Part shown: positions 19,430 through 31,100 of the stretch, piece after piece
How positions within the stretch are numbered: position 1 is the stretch's first letter
How the letters are laid out: each line of letters starts with the position of its first letter
NCBI RefSeq assembly: GCF_000003605.2
Contig: NW_003151762.1
Location: forward strand, 265,344-297,826
Source of the DNA: Saccoglossus kowalevskii
Taxonomy: Eukaryota; Hemichordata; Enteropneusta; Harrimaniidae
Length of the DNA: 32,483 bases
Direction: 5' to 3'
Notes under the pieces: model-generated
Told to the model about the DNA's origin: nothing
Seen by the model: only the letters and a program-made list of their open reading frames with translations
The model's database searches: none
Made by a program: the position numbers and the translations under genes

Positions 19430-22400
19430 CTCTTGAACTGTGTACTGTGGATATTAATAGCATACGGCGTGATGGGCTGATACTTGCCTGGTCATTACAG
19501 CCGACAGCAACTCGTCATTATCTTTATAGTTTTACAATTATTTTTGAAGGAGCCCGGGCAAATATAGAAGCTTAAAATTTAGAACGAAATCGGGTTTGAA
19601 TTTCCGCAACTCAGTAAAATAAAGTAGGAGTCTTGTATCAGTGCTTTCGTCCCACCAGCACTGATCCTCACATATGCGAGACATGCAAACTTTGCGGGTA
19701 TTTGAACTTTGACCGATCGCTACAAGCTTGTAATTTATTCAAAAAATGAACTGCGGGTCAGTTGAAAGCTATTGTGTTAACTCTTGTATGTTACAGTCGA
19801 GTATATTGCTTGCTATTATTAGTATTCATATTAATATAAGTTGTTGAGGGCGTAATGCGCGATTTAAATATATAAGTCGCCTTATGATGATTTGCGTGAT
19901 GATATTATCACGATACCACAGCAACCGTCGTTGCTACGGGTATGAAAATTTGACGTTTGAGATAAAAAATACGTTAAGTAAAGACTCAAAGTCCATGGAG
20001 TTTACACTGGCCATTCGGTGCGAATGAGCGGTTCTTTATTTACAAATTTATACTTTTTAATGCAATTTAACTTATTCTGTCCAGTCACCCTTGTTTTTGT
20101 GTGAAGAATACCAATGTACGAGAGAGTGGGGTGTAAAACTCTCTAAAACACGCACTGGTGACATCAGAAATGTGTATTAATAATGCTGTTTTACGGCCGT
20201 GTCATGACAGCGTGGTTCACGCCCATAATCGCTAGGCGAAATGACGATAGATTTTAGCTTTGCCAAATGAAAAATAGATTTGACGCCCCACCAGACATTC
20301 ATTAAAGGGCGGCAGTCGTCGTGCCGCGTTCTGTTCGATATGGGACTCATAGCGACGTATACAACGCGTGTAAAATACATTGTTTATTTACATGAAATTC
20401 GAACACGCGTTGCGCGACGATCACCGCGCTTTAAATATGTAAGCATGTAAAAATGTCATACATATATAGCATGATATATGATATAAGGTTAATAAAACGT
20501 CCCCCAATAAACGAAGGCTAAGAAAGTGATAACGATAATACAACATGGATTACGTATACACTCTGATACCAGTAGTGGTATTTAATTTATTTGATCACAA
20601 AACCGTTTAAAAATCAGAAATACCTTGAAATGTGGTAGCGTTTTAGCAATATTAATTCAACAACAAAAATAGAATCTCAACGGAACTATATTCATGATCA
20701 CTGAAAACTCAACCAGGAAAAAATAGGTCACAGTGCATGCCGTAACCTCACACCAATTTCCTTGACAGGATTTATTCGTGTTAAATATTTGGATTATATG
20801 TCTATTATATTCGTTATTGTTCACACACATTGCTACATTTTACCAGCTGCCGATTCACCACTTAAACCCATTGAAAATTAACAATGAGCATGGCGATGAT
20901 CATAATGTATCACCTGGACAGCTGCTTCCAATCGTCATTTCAACTGACAATGTGACAAAATAACATATACTCAACTGGATATGTTTTACTTCTAGCTGGA
21001 TAGCAGCGTGGCCTGGAAAAAGAAAAACGGAGAGCAAGACAAAGTAGTCTACTATAGCAACGTCATTCTTTTCATATATTCACATGAAATCTCTCTACCT
21101 TACCTGAGCCATTGAAAAAAAAACTAGTATATAAAAACTTCGTTAAATAGATGTGAATTAAGCCAATATACACGTTATTAATAGAACTATAATTGTTCCC
21201 TTCCTTTGACTTATAGTTTGTAGGGTACTAGTATAGTCGATTCCATGTCATAGTTCAAAGGTCATTTTGACATGATGTTCATTCAAGTGAAAATAACATC
21301 CCATAATAATACAACTGTGATACATAGATACTGTATTACCAAACGTGGCCAAATTAGTAAAAAGATTATTCATAGACCCTGAGACAGAAATAAACGAGAT
21401 ATAATTTTAATTTATGTATAGAAGTTATCCAGGTACTTGACTACCGTGACAATTATTTAAATTTGCCTGACATTTACTATAAAGCTCTGTTTTATGCTGT
21501 TGTTCCCGATACAAGTATGGCCAACGAACTACAATGTATCTTTCCCACACACAATGTTGTTTCTAAAATATTCCGTACTGAGCAGAAGCGCATAAGTTTA
21601 TTCAACACAAGGAGACAAAGGAACGTGATTTGACCACTTTTCGTTTACCGCGAGAATCATGCGTTATGCGTGAAATCGAACGTAAAAACAGGACAAACAA
21701 AGGTCATAGCGTCGTAGTGGCGTCAAACATTGCGTGAGATTCGACAAACGTGAAAGTATTTTGGGGGGCATTTCCATGCTTAATGATGTGCTGTACACAT
21801 TTGATGATTTCGATGAAGTAAAGGTATTCGAAAGCAATATTCCTCTATCGAAGATCGGCCGGTCGATGTGAGCTACAAAATAAAGAAATTCGAGTTCAAA
21901 TCAAATCGTACGACGCGTGTCTTTCATGTAACTCGCAAGATCTCGCAGTTGAACGGGAAATCACCTATTGTTTCTACTTTATTTAACAGGTTGAATAACA
22001 GCCTCTCAACAGTTGAGGGACTGTGGTTGAATGCATGTGATCTTGGCCAATTCATCAACTTGAATGTCGTATGTGTACGACATCATGAGTGTCATTACTT
22101 ATATTTTATTATTTTTGTTCGACTGAAGCATTGTATTCATGTATGTATTTTAGATATATAAGGCAGTTGAAACTTTCCTGAAATAATTAACTATTAACTA
22201 TGAAGACTTATATTAGTCTTATATTGGTGAGAAAGGTTAATGTGTTACGGATATACAGTTGTGTCACCGAAATTGACACGGATCTGCAGGATTACTTACA
22301 TGTACCCGCTGACATCAGCACTCATTGTAGTTTTTATAGAAAATATACATGCCTCATTTGAGTCGCAATACGTGATGATTCCGGTGGTGTTAGAATTAAA

Positions 22401-22557
22401 TCCTTATCGTTTCCATATCCGACAACAGATGCCCATATAGAAGTCATTAACAATCATTTTATGAACCTTAAACCTGAAAAACGCGATATCATACATTCAT
22501 TCAACGTCACCCTGCTACTGTACACCTCGTTCGTTAGCATTGCCTTCTAAGTGTACC
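19430..22557. other. Intergenic: divergent region between the START gene and the vWD gene
   Basis: Both flanking genes are transcribed outward, so promoters of both should lie here. It includes a probable 5' UTR splice acceptor for the START gene (exon start near 19444), a CpG-richer patch at about 20180-20440, a repeat copy at 21703-21808 and a TATATAA sequence at 22155-22161, some 400 bp before the vWD start codon. No other gene is supported; frames such as 21868-22161 overlap repeat-like sequence. Confidence 0.5.
21703..21808. repeat. Dispersed repeat, copy B
   Basis: It matches 16730-16836 over its whole length in the same orientation with small indels (see copy A). It lacks the hairpin that follows copy A. 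The downstream plus-strand frame (21868 onward) may be part of the same element. Confidence 0.65.
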
Positions 22558-25500
22558 ATGGACAAATATATTGTGGTTTTGGCTGTGCTCACTATTATAA
22601 CTATCTTAAACAATGGTGTAGACGGTAAAAGTGTTCTTAAACGAGAAGATGACTCAGTGGCTGATCCTGATGTAAGATATACTTTACAATATTTTTTTAA
22701 TTAGTTTAAAAACGGCTCCACGTGATAAGTGCATAATCTATTACCAATTTGCAAATTGTTGAGCAATGCCAAATATCTATATTCATTGAAAATTAGTATA
22801 GCAAAGTTTACAGTCGTAACTGACAAATTAGTTTCGTGTAAATGTTCTACATATTTACCGAATGAGACCTGTATAGTCAAACAATTTTGTTTGATTGTGG
22901 ATTGTGGAGCAGTGGCACGTCATTGACAGGCGCAATTAGTTATATCATGTTTTTTTCGTTCTTAGTTAACTATACTACCTTTACAAGACATAATTAATTC
23001 CATGAATGCTACTACGTCATCCAAAAGACAGTTGGCCATCTCTCCAGGTAATTATATTTATTTATGAGATTGTTATCACTTAGTAAAGGGGATCATCTGA
23101 GTACCCTACACAAAGTAGGTACTTCGAGTTCGAATCCGGGTTTTTGAGTTTACCAAATACGGTTTCTTTCCATCAGCACCCTGAATTTTTTGTTAAACTA
23201 AGTAGTAAGCGGTACTTACCGATAACAATTTCACCAGTACACTTAATAGTTTAATATCAGTATTCTTTAAATTCGTTGTTTGCCGAGCGTTCCAGTTTGT
23301 CAATTTTTAAACAAATAAACATCTTAAATCTTTGAAATTATATGGTTTTGGTGCACAACTTTAACTTGCATAGACTACCCAGCACTCTATTATAATACAG
23401 TTATCATGACGACACATTCCCTTGAAGACCTCATTGGAGCCAGGCAATAATTAACACTGATGTATCAATATATAGCGACCCATTGTTATACACCAGTGTT
23501 CAGTCACTTATCCTAACTAGATTACACCTAGTAATTATCTGGTCCGTATTTATTACATCCATCCATGGGTATTTGATTTATTCGAAAGTATTTATGAAGC
23601 TTTATTCTGGTCGCGGGGCTAATATGTGAAAGATTCGATGGTTTGAATGTGCGCAAATTGTGGTAAGTATAACCTTTTTCAGCCAACCCAAGCAATGACA
23701 ATTGTTTCGATTTGACTGTGCGTTTGAGATTTTTTTTCACATAATCAATTATTTCGCATAACAGTACCCCAATATAATCCCAGTACAGTTTTATGGATGC
23801 CCTCATAGTGAAACTTTAACCTTTATCATGTCAGCCCTATACATTGACTTGACTAGATAAAGGTTATCAGCTAAACATCAATGATGATTTTCATGCATTG
23901 TAATCTTAGCAAAACTATTTCCGCCAAATTATTCTCAGTTTGTTCTGCATTCGCCGACTTTGAGGGCACATTTGTTTGAAGTAGAAAATCGTAAAACGAT
24001 CTCTATCGCAACTAATTTCATCAAGGCTTAGCTGATGGATGAGAGAGATGTCTCAAAGGCATCGGTTAAATATATTTAAAACTGCATGAAAAAAGAACTA
24101 TTTTGACATGGAGGTAATATAACATGAAATATCATAAACTATATTATCGGATTTATCTTTTGTTTTAGTACGGTGTTTATACCTTTATAGAATAAAAAAC
24201 GACTCGTTCCTGATAGTGAAACAATGGCTTCACTTCGTTGTAAATACAGGATAAAACATGACAACAGTAACAACGCAATATAAGCCAAGGGTGGACGAGT
24301 AAGTTCACGAAGAGCAAAATGAGATATCATGCATGCAGTTATTAATTAATTAATTATTATTTTTTATTTCTCCCTTTTTTTAGCAGGAATCATAAAAACA
24401 AGTCCCAGCTTATTTGCTTTGTAAATTTACATTCTGAGACAATGGAGATGTTATGTTGTCATTCATTGTAGTTGTAACGGTGACCGTGATTCGAAAAAAG
24501 CTATAACTTTGCAACTGTGTCTTGTTTTAATTGTTTTTTCTTTTCTTTTAATAATTAGATACAACGATTGGATACGTGCTGTTTGCAACTTGCACTCACA
24601 TAGCGTTTTGGACAATAGATTTCACAGATATATTTGAAGGTGGTCAGATGTTTATCAAAGTTTATACCGACCCCAACCTGATCCCAAATGATTGGACAGC
24701 TATTTCACAGAACATGTTTTTCCGTTTTATGGGCCACCCGACATTTACTATCACAATTGGGCCATACGATCCATGTACTACGGTCACGATTATAACTGAA
24801 CTGGTAAAGATCGGAGAAAAGAAAAAGTTAGGTTCATTCAGTGTGGAGACAGGTATGTGCCATACAAATATGCACTAGCATTTTCACAAAGGCTATAAGA
24901 AATGTTTTAATGACATTACACTTGTCATACTGATTTCACCTAAACTTTTGTTTTCAGATTGTCCATGCAAATCAGGAAATGGACATGGTGACCCACACTA
25001 TACAACCTTTCAACAGAAATCAATTACTTTCGATGGTCCATGTAGTTATATTTTAACAGACACCTGCCAAGAAGCTGAGCATTCATTGAAGTTAGTTGTG
25101 AAGCATGAATCCGTCAGTGCCAGTGTTCGTCGCATAGAGAGTGCCAATGTTTACGCTGATGGTCATGTTGTTAACCTAATGAGCAATGGAGACATATCGG
25201 TAGACAAACTAATCATTCTTTTAGAGTGCATGTAAAAAATTGATTTAGTTATTATAAATAACAAACGACTACACTGACAATGAAGGGAAGTAATCGTAAA
25301 TACTATGGATACGACAGTTTCATCGAACAACTTAACACTGTATATTGCCACCAGACTTTTATCTTGACATTACTCATCTTGACCAACCATAATGCCTATA
25401 CCCAATATATTCAATTATTTTCATTTACCTGTGTTTGTATTCAGGTTGACGGGCAACTATGCACGGGAACGACGTGCATGATTGACGATTTAACTGTGGG

Positions 25501-26135
25501 CTCGTCAACGTTCAGTCAACGAACCAAAATTATATTCTCATTGACCGGGAAATGGTGGATAGAATGGTCCAGCAATCCGAAAACTCATCGCAATTCGTTG
25601 GATGTGGACATCAACTCAGATTCGATACTTATTGGTAAAATGTGTGGACTGTTGGGACCCAAATATCCTCCGAGCGAATCGCATGCCTTTAAAGGTTACG
25701 AATTGCCCGATGGCAGGGTTACCATGGACAGTGACGTACTGGGAAACAGCTGGGTACAAGAAGGGAGGTAGGATCATTGTAGGTTATGTCTTTCGCTAAA
25801 AACGCACACTACACACAATTACAATTAGAACTAGAATGTTGGTCTTGTTTTAATTCCACGCGACTTGCCTACTCATGATTTTACGGAATATTAAATTATG
25901 TAGAATCAACAAAATGAATGTTAATGTGTCTCAGAGAAATATGAGATAGAATTTGCTTACAACTATTGCGATTAACATGAATTTAAATCAATCGAAATAA
26001 TCTTGCCCTGATTACATGAGTACAGAACAGTGCTTCCTGACTGACTATACCGACTACATATTACTTGACAGCCTATCACTCGTCCATTAGTTTGATAGTA
26101 ACATATGTTTATTTATTTTCAGTTGTGAAGGATAA
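22558..26135 (+). CDS. Secreted protein with one von Willebrand type D domain, 355 aa, six exons
   Basis: Exons are 22558-22671, 22966-23047, 24559-24852, 24958-25199, 25445-25767 and 26123-26135. They total 1068 nt with matching phases; the last exon adds only SCEG and TAA. Residues 1-23 look like a signal peptide (YIVVLAVLTIITIL core). Lys-Arg pairs at 28-29 and near 58 could be processing sites, and NAT in exon 2 is an N-glycosylation sequon. Residues 66-163 form an unrecognised strand-rich domain. The vWD domain runs from about 173 (GHGDPHYTTF, then ITFDGPCSYILTDTC) to CGLLGP (311-316) and the closing DG...LGNSW (345-347). The usual CGLCG motif is CGLLG here, so one conserved Cys is missing. 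Extracellular, probably structural or binding role; no specific function can be assigned. Start context is ACCATGG. Confidence 0.92.
23048..24558 (+). other. Intron 2 of the vWD gene
   Basis: A 1.5-kb GT..AG intron. It holds a tRNA-like fragment (23081-23137) and an (ATTA)n stretch near 24341-24360 close to the acceptor. No additional exon was seen. Confidence 0.7.
23081..23137 (+). repeat. Possible tRNA-derived SINE remnant
   Basis: An A-box-like TAGTAAAGGGG (23081-23091) and a good B box GTTCGAATCC (23128-23137) are 36 nt apart, as in tRNA promoters. Between them, CCTA/TAGG could form an anticodon-like stem with a 7-nt loop. The T stem and acceptor stem do not pair properly, so this is not a working tRNA. 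Confidence 0.35.
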
Positions 26136-26363
26136 CGTGATGGATAGAAATGATGGACCAACTGATTTATTTGTCAATGATTAGTCGATAAATATGAAGA
26201 TAAATATGTTGTCACAATATTTCAATCTGTCTGATAATCTATGAATCCCTGATTACGTTAACGAATTAGAATCTAGTGAACGGTTACGTAATAATGTACT
26301 GAAGCTTACCTTTTGAGTGTATACTACTATATAGCAATATTACTGACAAATCACTTATGTAGA

Positions 26364-26369
26364 AATAAA
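26364..26369 (+). terminator. Probable poly(A) signal of the vWD gene
   Basis: AATAAA 229 bp after the TAA at 26133-26135, followed by GTTTGTGTCT-like sequence about 20 nt downstream. Confidence 0.55.
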
Positions 26370-26445
26370 TATCAATGCATACTACAACGTTTGTGTCTCC
26401 CCAATATGTTCATTGTATGAAGAACACTACTGTTAGCACCAGGAT

Positions 26446-26578
26446 TACTGTAAAATACTTTATTTTAGCTGGTATTATTTTTCGCTGAAAAGACTTTTTG
26501 GATTTTATTTTCACTGAATCATTCCTTCAGCGAAAATAGTGAAAATTAATTACAAGCGAAAATAAAGTATTTACAGTA
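26446..26578. mobile_element. Tc1/mariner-type MITE (TA target, 133 bp)
   Basis: Terminal inverted repeats CTGTAAAATACTTTATTTT (from 26448) and AAAATAAAGTATTTACAG (to 26576) differ by one base indel and are flanked by TA on both sides. The interior repeats the TTTTCGCTG motif in both orientations, so the whole nearly folds on itself. It is too short to encode anything. Confidence 0.85.
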
Positions 26579-28132
26579 TGTAATATCAATGCAAATTATG
26601 TGACAGTACGGAAAATGGTTCCTGCGCTTTATTTTTGTAGTTTTATTTGTGTGTGTACATCTTCTAGTTAGCCTTATATTTATTATACCCTTATTAGATA
26701 TCATGTCCCTTATATTTTATGATGCCAATGACTCGATCGTATCCCTTTCCTTGCCACGTATTCAACATTGCCATGTGTTTTTCTGTTAATTTTTTGTTTT
26801 GTATACACGTACATTTTGAAGTTGTTGTTGATTGTAGCACATCGTGTATTTATATTTTAGAATTTTTGTCCGAACTTGCATTTGTATCTAATAGACTTCG
26901 GTGTTGCTTTCAGTCAACATTTGCAGTGAACTGCTCGTGACATTAGTAAGTCTATATATATTATGACAATGGTTGAAATGTTATACTTGTTGAGGGTAAT
27001 ATATTTCAGCTTTAAACGTGTACTTCGAATAACTAAAGTCCCCTGAAGAGTTTAGAGACAGACATAAAAAAGGCCAGACGTCCCCGACAATGAATGGGTC
27101 ATGACTATGTTTTGCATCGTGGTAGACAGGATGCCAAACAGGATAACTAATAAGGCAGATGGAGCTATGACAACGCAATGAGAGTAACCGGCTGAATTGT
27201 CATGGCATGACCAGTACAAATAACCGAAGTACACTTATTTTATTGATTCAAGCTGAAGAGGAAATTAATAATTATATTAATAAATAATTACAAACACGCA
27301 CGGGCTAATGTTTTGAACAAGAATCTAAACATAAAAATGTTATACCAGAACATGGATTCGCTGTAAAAAAAATATCATTTCTACAGGAATTTATTACATT
27401 TAGTGGTTGATTGTTGAAAATAAAATATCCAGTCCAGACGACATTCACCTCATCAACCCTATATCATAGGTAAACATACTCATTTGTCATGGCGTATATT
27501 AGCTGTAACTACCAATCGCCGAAAAGCATAGTAAATACGCTATACACTGATACTAGATGGTCGCGAGGTTGCATTCGGGTCGCCAGAGGGCGCCATCTAT
27601 TAAAATCCAATTTTGTCAGGCGAACGAACCTCCGGTATTACGGTACAAGATAAAACTTTATTGGGCCCTGGGCGAAATGTCAAATACGTCGCCTCTTTCT
27701 GGCGACCTCTCACTGAAGATGTGTCATTTACCATAGTGTGTCGTGCATCACAATTTTGTATGGCTCCAATCACGTGTCCCATAGTTTTCACGCGATGTTA
27801 GCCTTGTATATGGCTACTTTGACCTTGCAGTAGCGTCTAAAACAATATTTCGGTAAGATTAGGTCATCTTTATGTGGTTACCTTTAAACAACAAATCACA
27901 GCTCTTGCCGCTTTAAAGTTTGTTTTTAATTCAGTTGGTATTTTGCATACGAACGTACTAGAATCACCACTGATATAAGGTTATCAGTATGACCTGCACT
28001 TTACACCCATCAGTCAATCTCCCACAATGTGTTCCCCTAGCTTGTATCATTGCCTCGTGCATGTTGTTGTGCTGTGAAGTCCTGGTCGGCATACCATTTC
28101 TAGATTCGTAGGTTTAGCATCCAAACTTAGAA
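26579..28132. other. Intergenic between the vWD gene and the STARD5-like gene
   Basis: The two genes are in tandem orientation, so the right part should hold the promoter of the second. A small inverted pair TAGATGG/CCATCTA bounds 27554-27599 inside CpG-richer sequence. No gene, TATA box or further repeat was recognised. Confidence 0.5.
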
Positions 28133-31100
28133 ATGACAGATTACCGCGCCCTTGCCGATACTGCTCTGGAAAAGGTGTTATCCTATGCAAGTGATGAAAC
28201 TGGTTGGATTTTCCACAAAAATACAGTAAGAATAGACGATCGATCTGTGATTTGATGTAAAATAATTTATTCGCAAAACAGCACTATTATTTTCGAAACA
28301 GCAGCCCCTCGAATGTAATATCAGTGTATAGATGTGGGGCTTTCTTGATGTAGGACAAAGCAAGTCATTGTGTCAAAGTGCATTAACGATGCAACACTAA
28401 AACAAACAATATAATATAATATACAGTGATGTGTGTCATTACTTAAACTATTATTTATTTGATTAGGACGGAATTAAACTGTACTACAGACCTTCACCTG
28501 AATTTAATGGTATACTGTAAGTACATGTTGAATTAAATACAAGCTGAATCAATTATTGTCGTGGAATAGAACTATGCATTGCCTATTATTGAGTGGTACC
28601 AGGGCAAGGACGGGTTTATTTATACGTGCGTTTCATGGTACAAACGACTTGAATATTTTACAGTGAAAAAATCAGACGACTGTTCTTCGTATTGGAAAAC
28701 CTTGACTCTTATCGATACACTTCAATATACATTACATACATTACATACATTATATAATATGTTATCCAAACACAAATACTTTTCTTCATTGACAGTTACA
28801 AAACAGATTTTATATTTAATGCATCTCCAAAGAATGTTTATGACTTCACTCGTGATATGGGGTTGCTGCAAAAATTGAACAATAACATTGAAGAAACGCA
28901 AATTCTCGAAATGATGGACGTAAGTAATGTAATGATTGCTGTTTAGCATGCCATTCTCTCCCACTGGACAGTTTCACATAACAATACACGGTTATACTAT
29001 TTGTACATTCAATATTAAAATAGGGAATACACATTCAGATTTGACTGTTCTTCCAGGTCGCTAACTACATTTCTCGAACTTGCTTCATCGTCCGAAAAAG
29101 GAAAGGTGCCCCGTTACGTTATTTTAGCGAAAATATATGACAGCATTTGCGAAAAGTTAAGACAAATCGGTTTAGGCAATGTTGGCTTATATTGTTTTGA
29201 GGTTGCTTACTGTGTGGAAGTCAGAACGATCAGAAAACGGCAAAACCAACTGCATGACGACCATGACACTCTTAGGTAACTTAACAATAAACCTCTGGTT
29301 CCATGCCTTAGGTACTTGTATGAAACATGTCAACTAGCCGGTAAACAGTTGTCTACCGCTTTCAACATTCAATCAAATTTTCGCCCTATCCACCTCATTT
29401 TCAATTTTCCAGCCTACTGATTGCTGCTCTTAAGTCTGCCTTTAATATGTTGTCTGATATTGGGTGATTGAGTACTTCTTTCCTTGCTCTGTTATTATCT
29501 GTAGTACTTGCTCTGCCTTTACCCTTACATCCTTGTAATCTCAAACGATTATTTCATTCACACATTCCGAGCCCATTTCCGTTTATCCTTCTTCATACTT
29601 CTTTTAACTCCGTTATTCTTGTTTCTTTATTTAAAGAAATTATTACCCTTAAACGTTAATGTAATTCGTTAAAACTAATTTACTAAATGCATTGCAACTA
29701 AGCTACAATATTTGTAGTTATTAAGACACCAACGCCACTGTCATCTTTTTCAATCCTACCATTGCATCTAATGTGTCTCCTCAACAATCAGAAAGGTAAA
29801 TGACAAAGAGTCAAATGAAAACATCATTCTAGTTTTAAAGCTGCATTTCTATTTTGTATTATATCCAGAACTCATCAAACTGATTATAACCTGTAGTAAC
29901 GCAGAGAATGTCGAATTCATTATTTTACACTGATAAACACCACTAAACATTTGAATTATCATTGTAAATTTAACAAATCTGCTAATTTCTGCTTACGTGA
30001 TGCGACAGGATTTAGCAGTAACCCGTGTCGTCTCGGCAAGTCAGTTAATGGGACTAGTATCACCTCGAGAGTTCATCAATGTAATAAGCTGGAAGGAAAT
30101 TCCCGAACACAATGCATACACAGTGTACCGTAAGTTGATATATTTATATGTTGTACTAGCAATATAACAATGACAAGTAAGACAACATCACTATGCGTTT
30201 TCATTAAACACGCGAATACCTAACCTCCTTTATTAATGTAGTCCATATCCATTGTATTGACGTTTCAGATAATAACGTAGAACATGCCAGTTATCCAATA
30301 GTACCAGAGTTCGTACGTGGAACCACTTATCCATCGGGGAGACTGCTGTATCCAGTTGAGGGGTAAGTAAAATTCTGAATGTTTATTACCCCCGTTGTTG
30401 GGGTATTTTTGACACTTCGTGGTCTTAAGGTTCCCAACATTATGATTTTAAGTACCAATTCTACGAGAACTGGAATACTCCAGTTATAATGTTACTTGTA
30501 AACTTGGGTAAAAAAAACAAACATATTGAAACAATAAGCGACATTAGCAGGGTCAAAATAGAAGGTGTTATTATATGACCTGCTAATGTGAATGGCACGC
30601 ATTTAATGTCAAATGACAGGTTGGTATCAGTCACCTATAATCCATCATTGCATGCAATTACTGTGAACAAATTTCATTCACTATACATTTTTGCTGACAA
30701 TTAAAAATGACAGCGAAAATACGTGGCTGGTCGAAGTTATTTTATTTCTTCTCAAATGAACGTTGCCCAGGCATATTATTTGCAAAAAATAAAGTTGATC
30801 AGAGAGACAAATGCCAAATTTTTTTTGCGATAAATCAAAAATGGTGACCAAATTGTGTGACTGATCCACATTATTTTATTTATTTAAAAGATTTGAGTCA
30901 AACAATATACATGCACAAAATTGATTGATTAGAGTATTTTGACATTTTTTCTTGAAAATTCAAGATGACAGCCAAAGAAGCTTTAGCCGTGCATGCTGCA
31001 TGCGAAATAACATGTTGATCAATTGAAGCTTGCGTGAGAAACAAATATCCAAGCTTTAAGGCGTCAAAGACAACAGCGAAATTACGTGATTGATCGAAAT

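Noticed and set aside
20177-20380. A minus-strand frame in a CpG-richer patch.
   Set aside because: No homology by eye and no convincing splice sites; the patch is more likely promoter-proximal DNA or an old repeat.
21868-22161. A 97-codon plus-strand frame.
   Set aside because: It has no ATG at its start (GTG), no domain and no splice partners; its first part may belong to a repeat. It is kept only as a possible element remnant.
23081-23150. A functional tRNA gene.
   Set aside because: The T stem has mismatches, and no 7-bp acceptor stem can be drawn.
24576-24878. An independent plus-strand gene starting at 24576.
   Set aside because: It is the third exon of the vWD gene (24559-24852) read from an internal non-ATG codon and past its donor.
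29057-29105. A START-domain exon reading VANYISRTCFIVRKRK in phase 0.
   Set aside because: The preceding exon joins directly, in phase, to 30009-30129, which supplies the expected START segment; adding this piece would break the domain.
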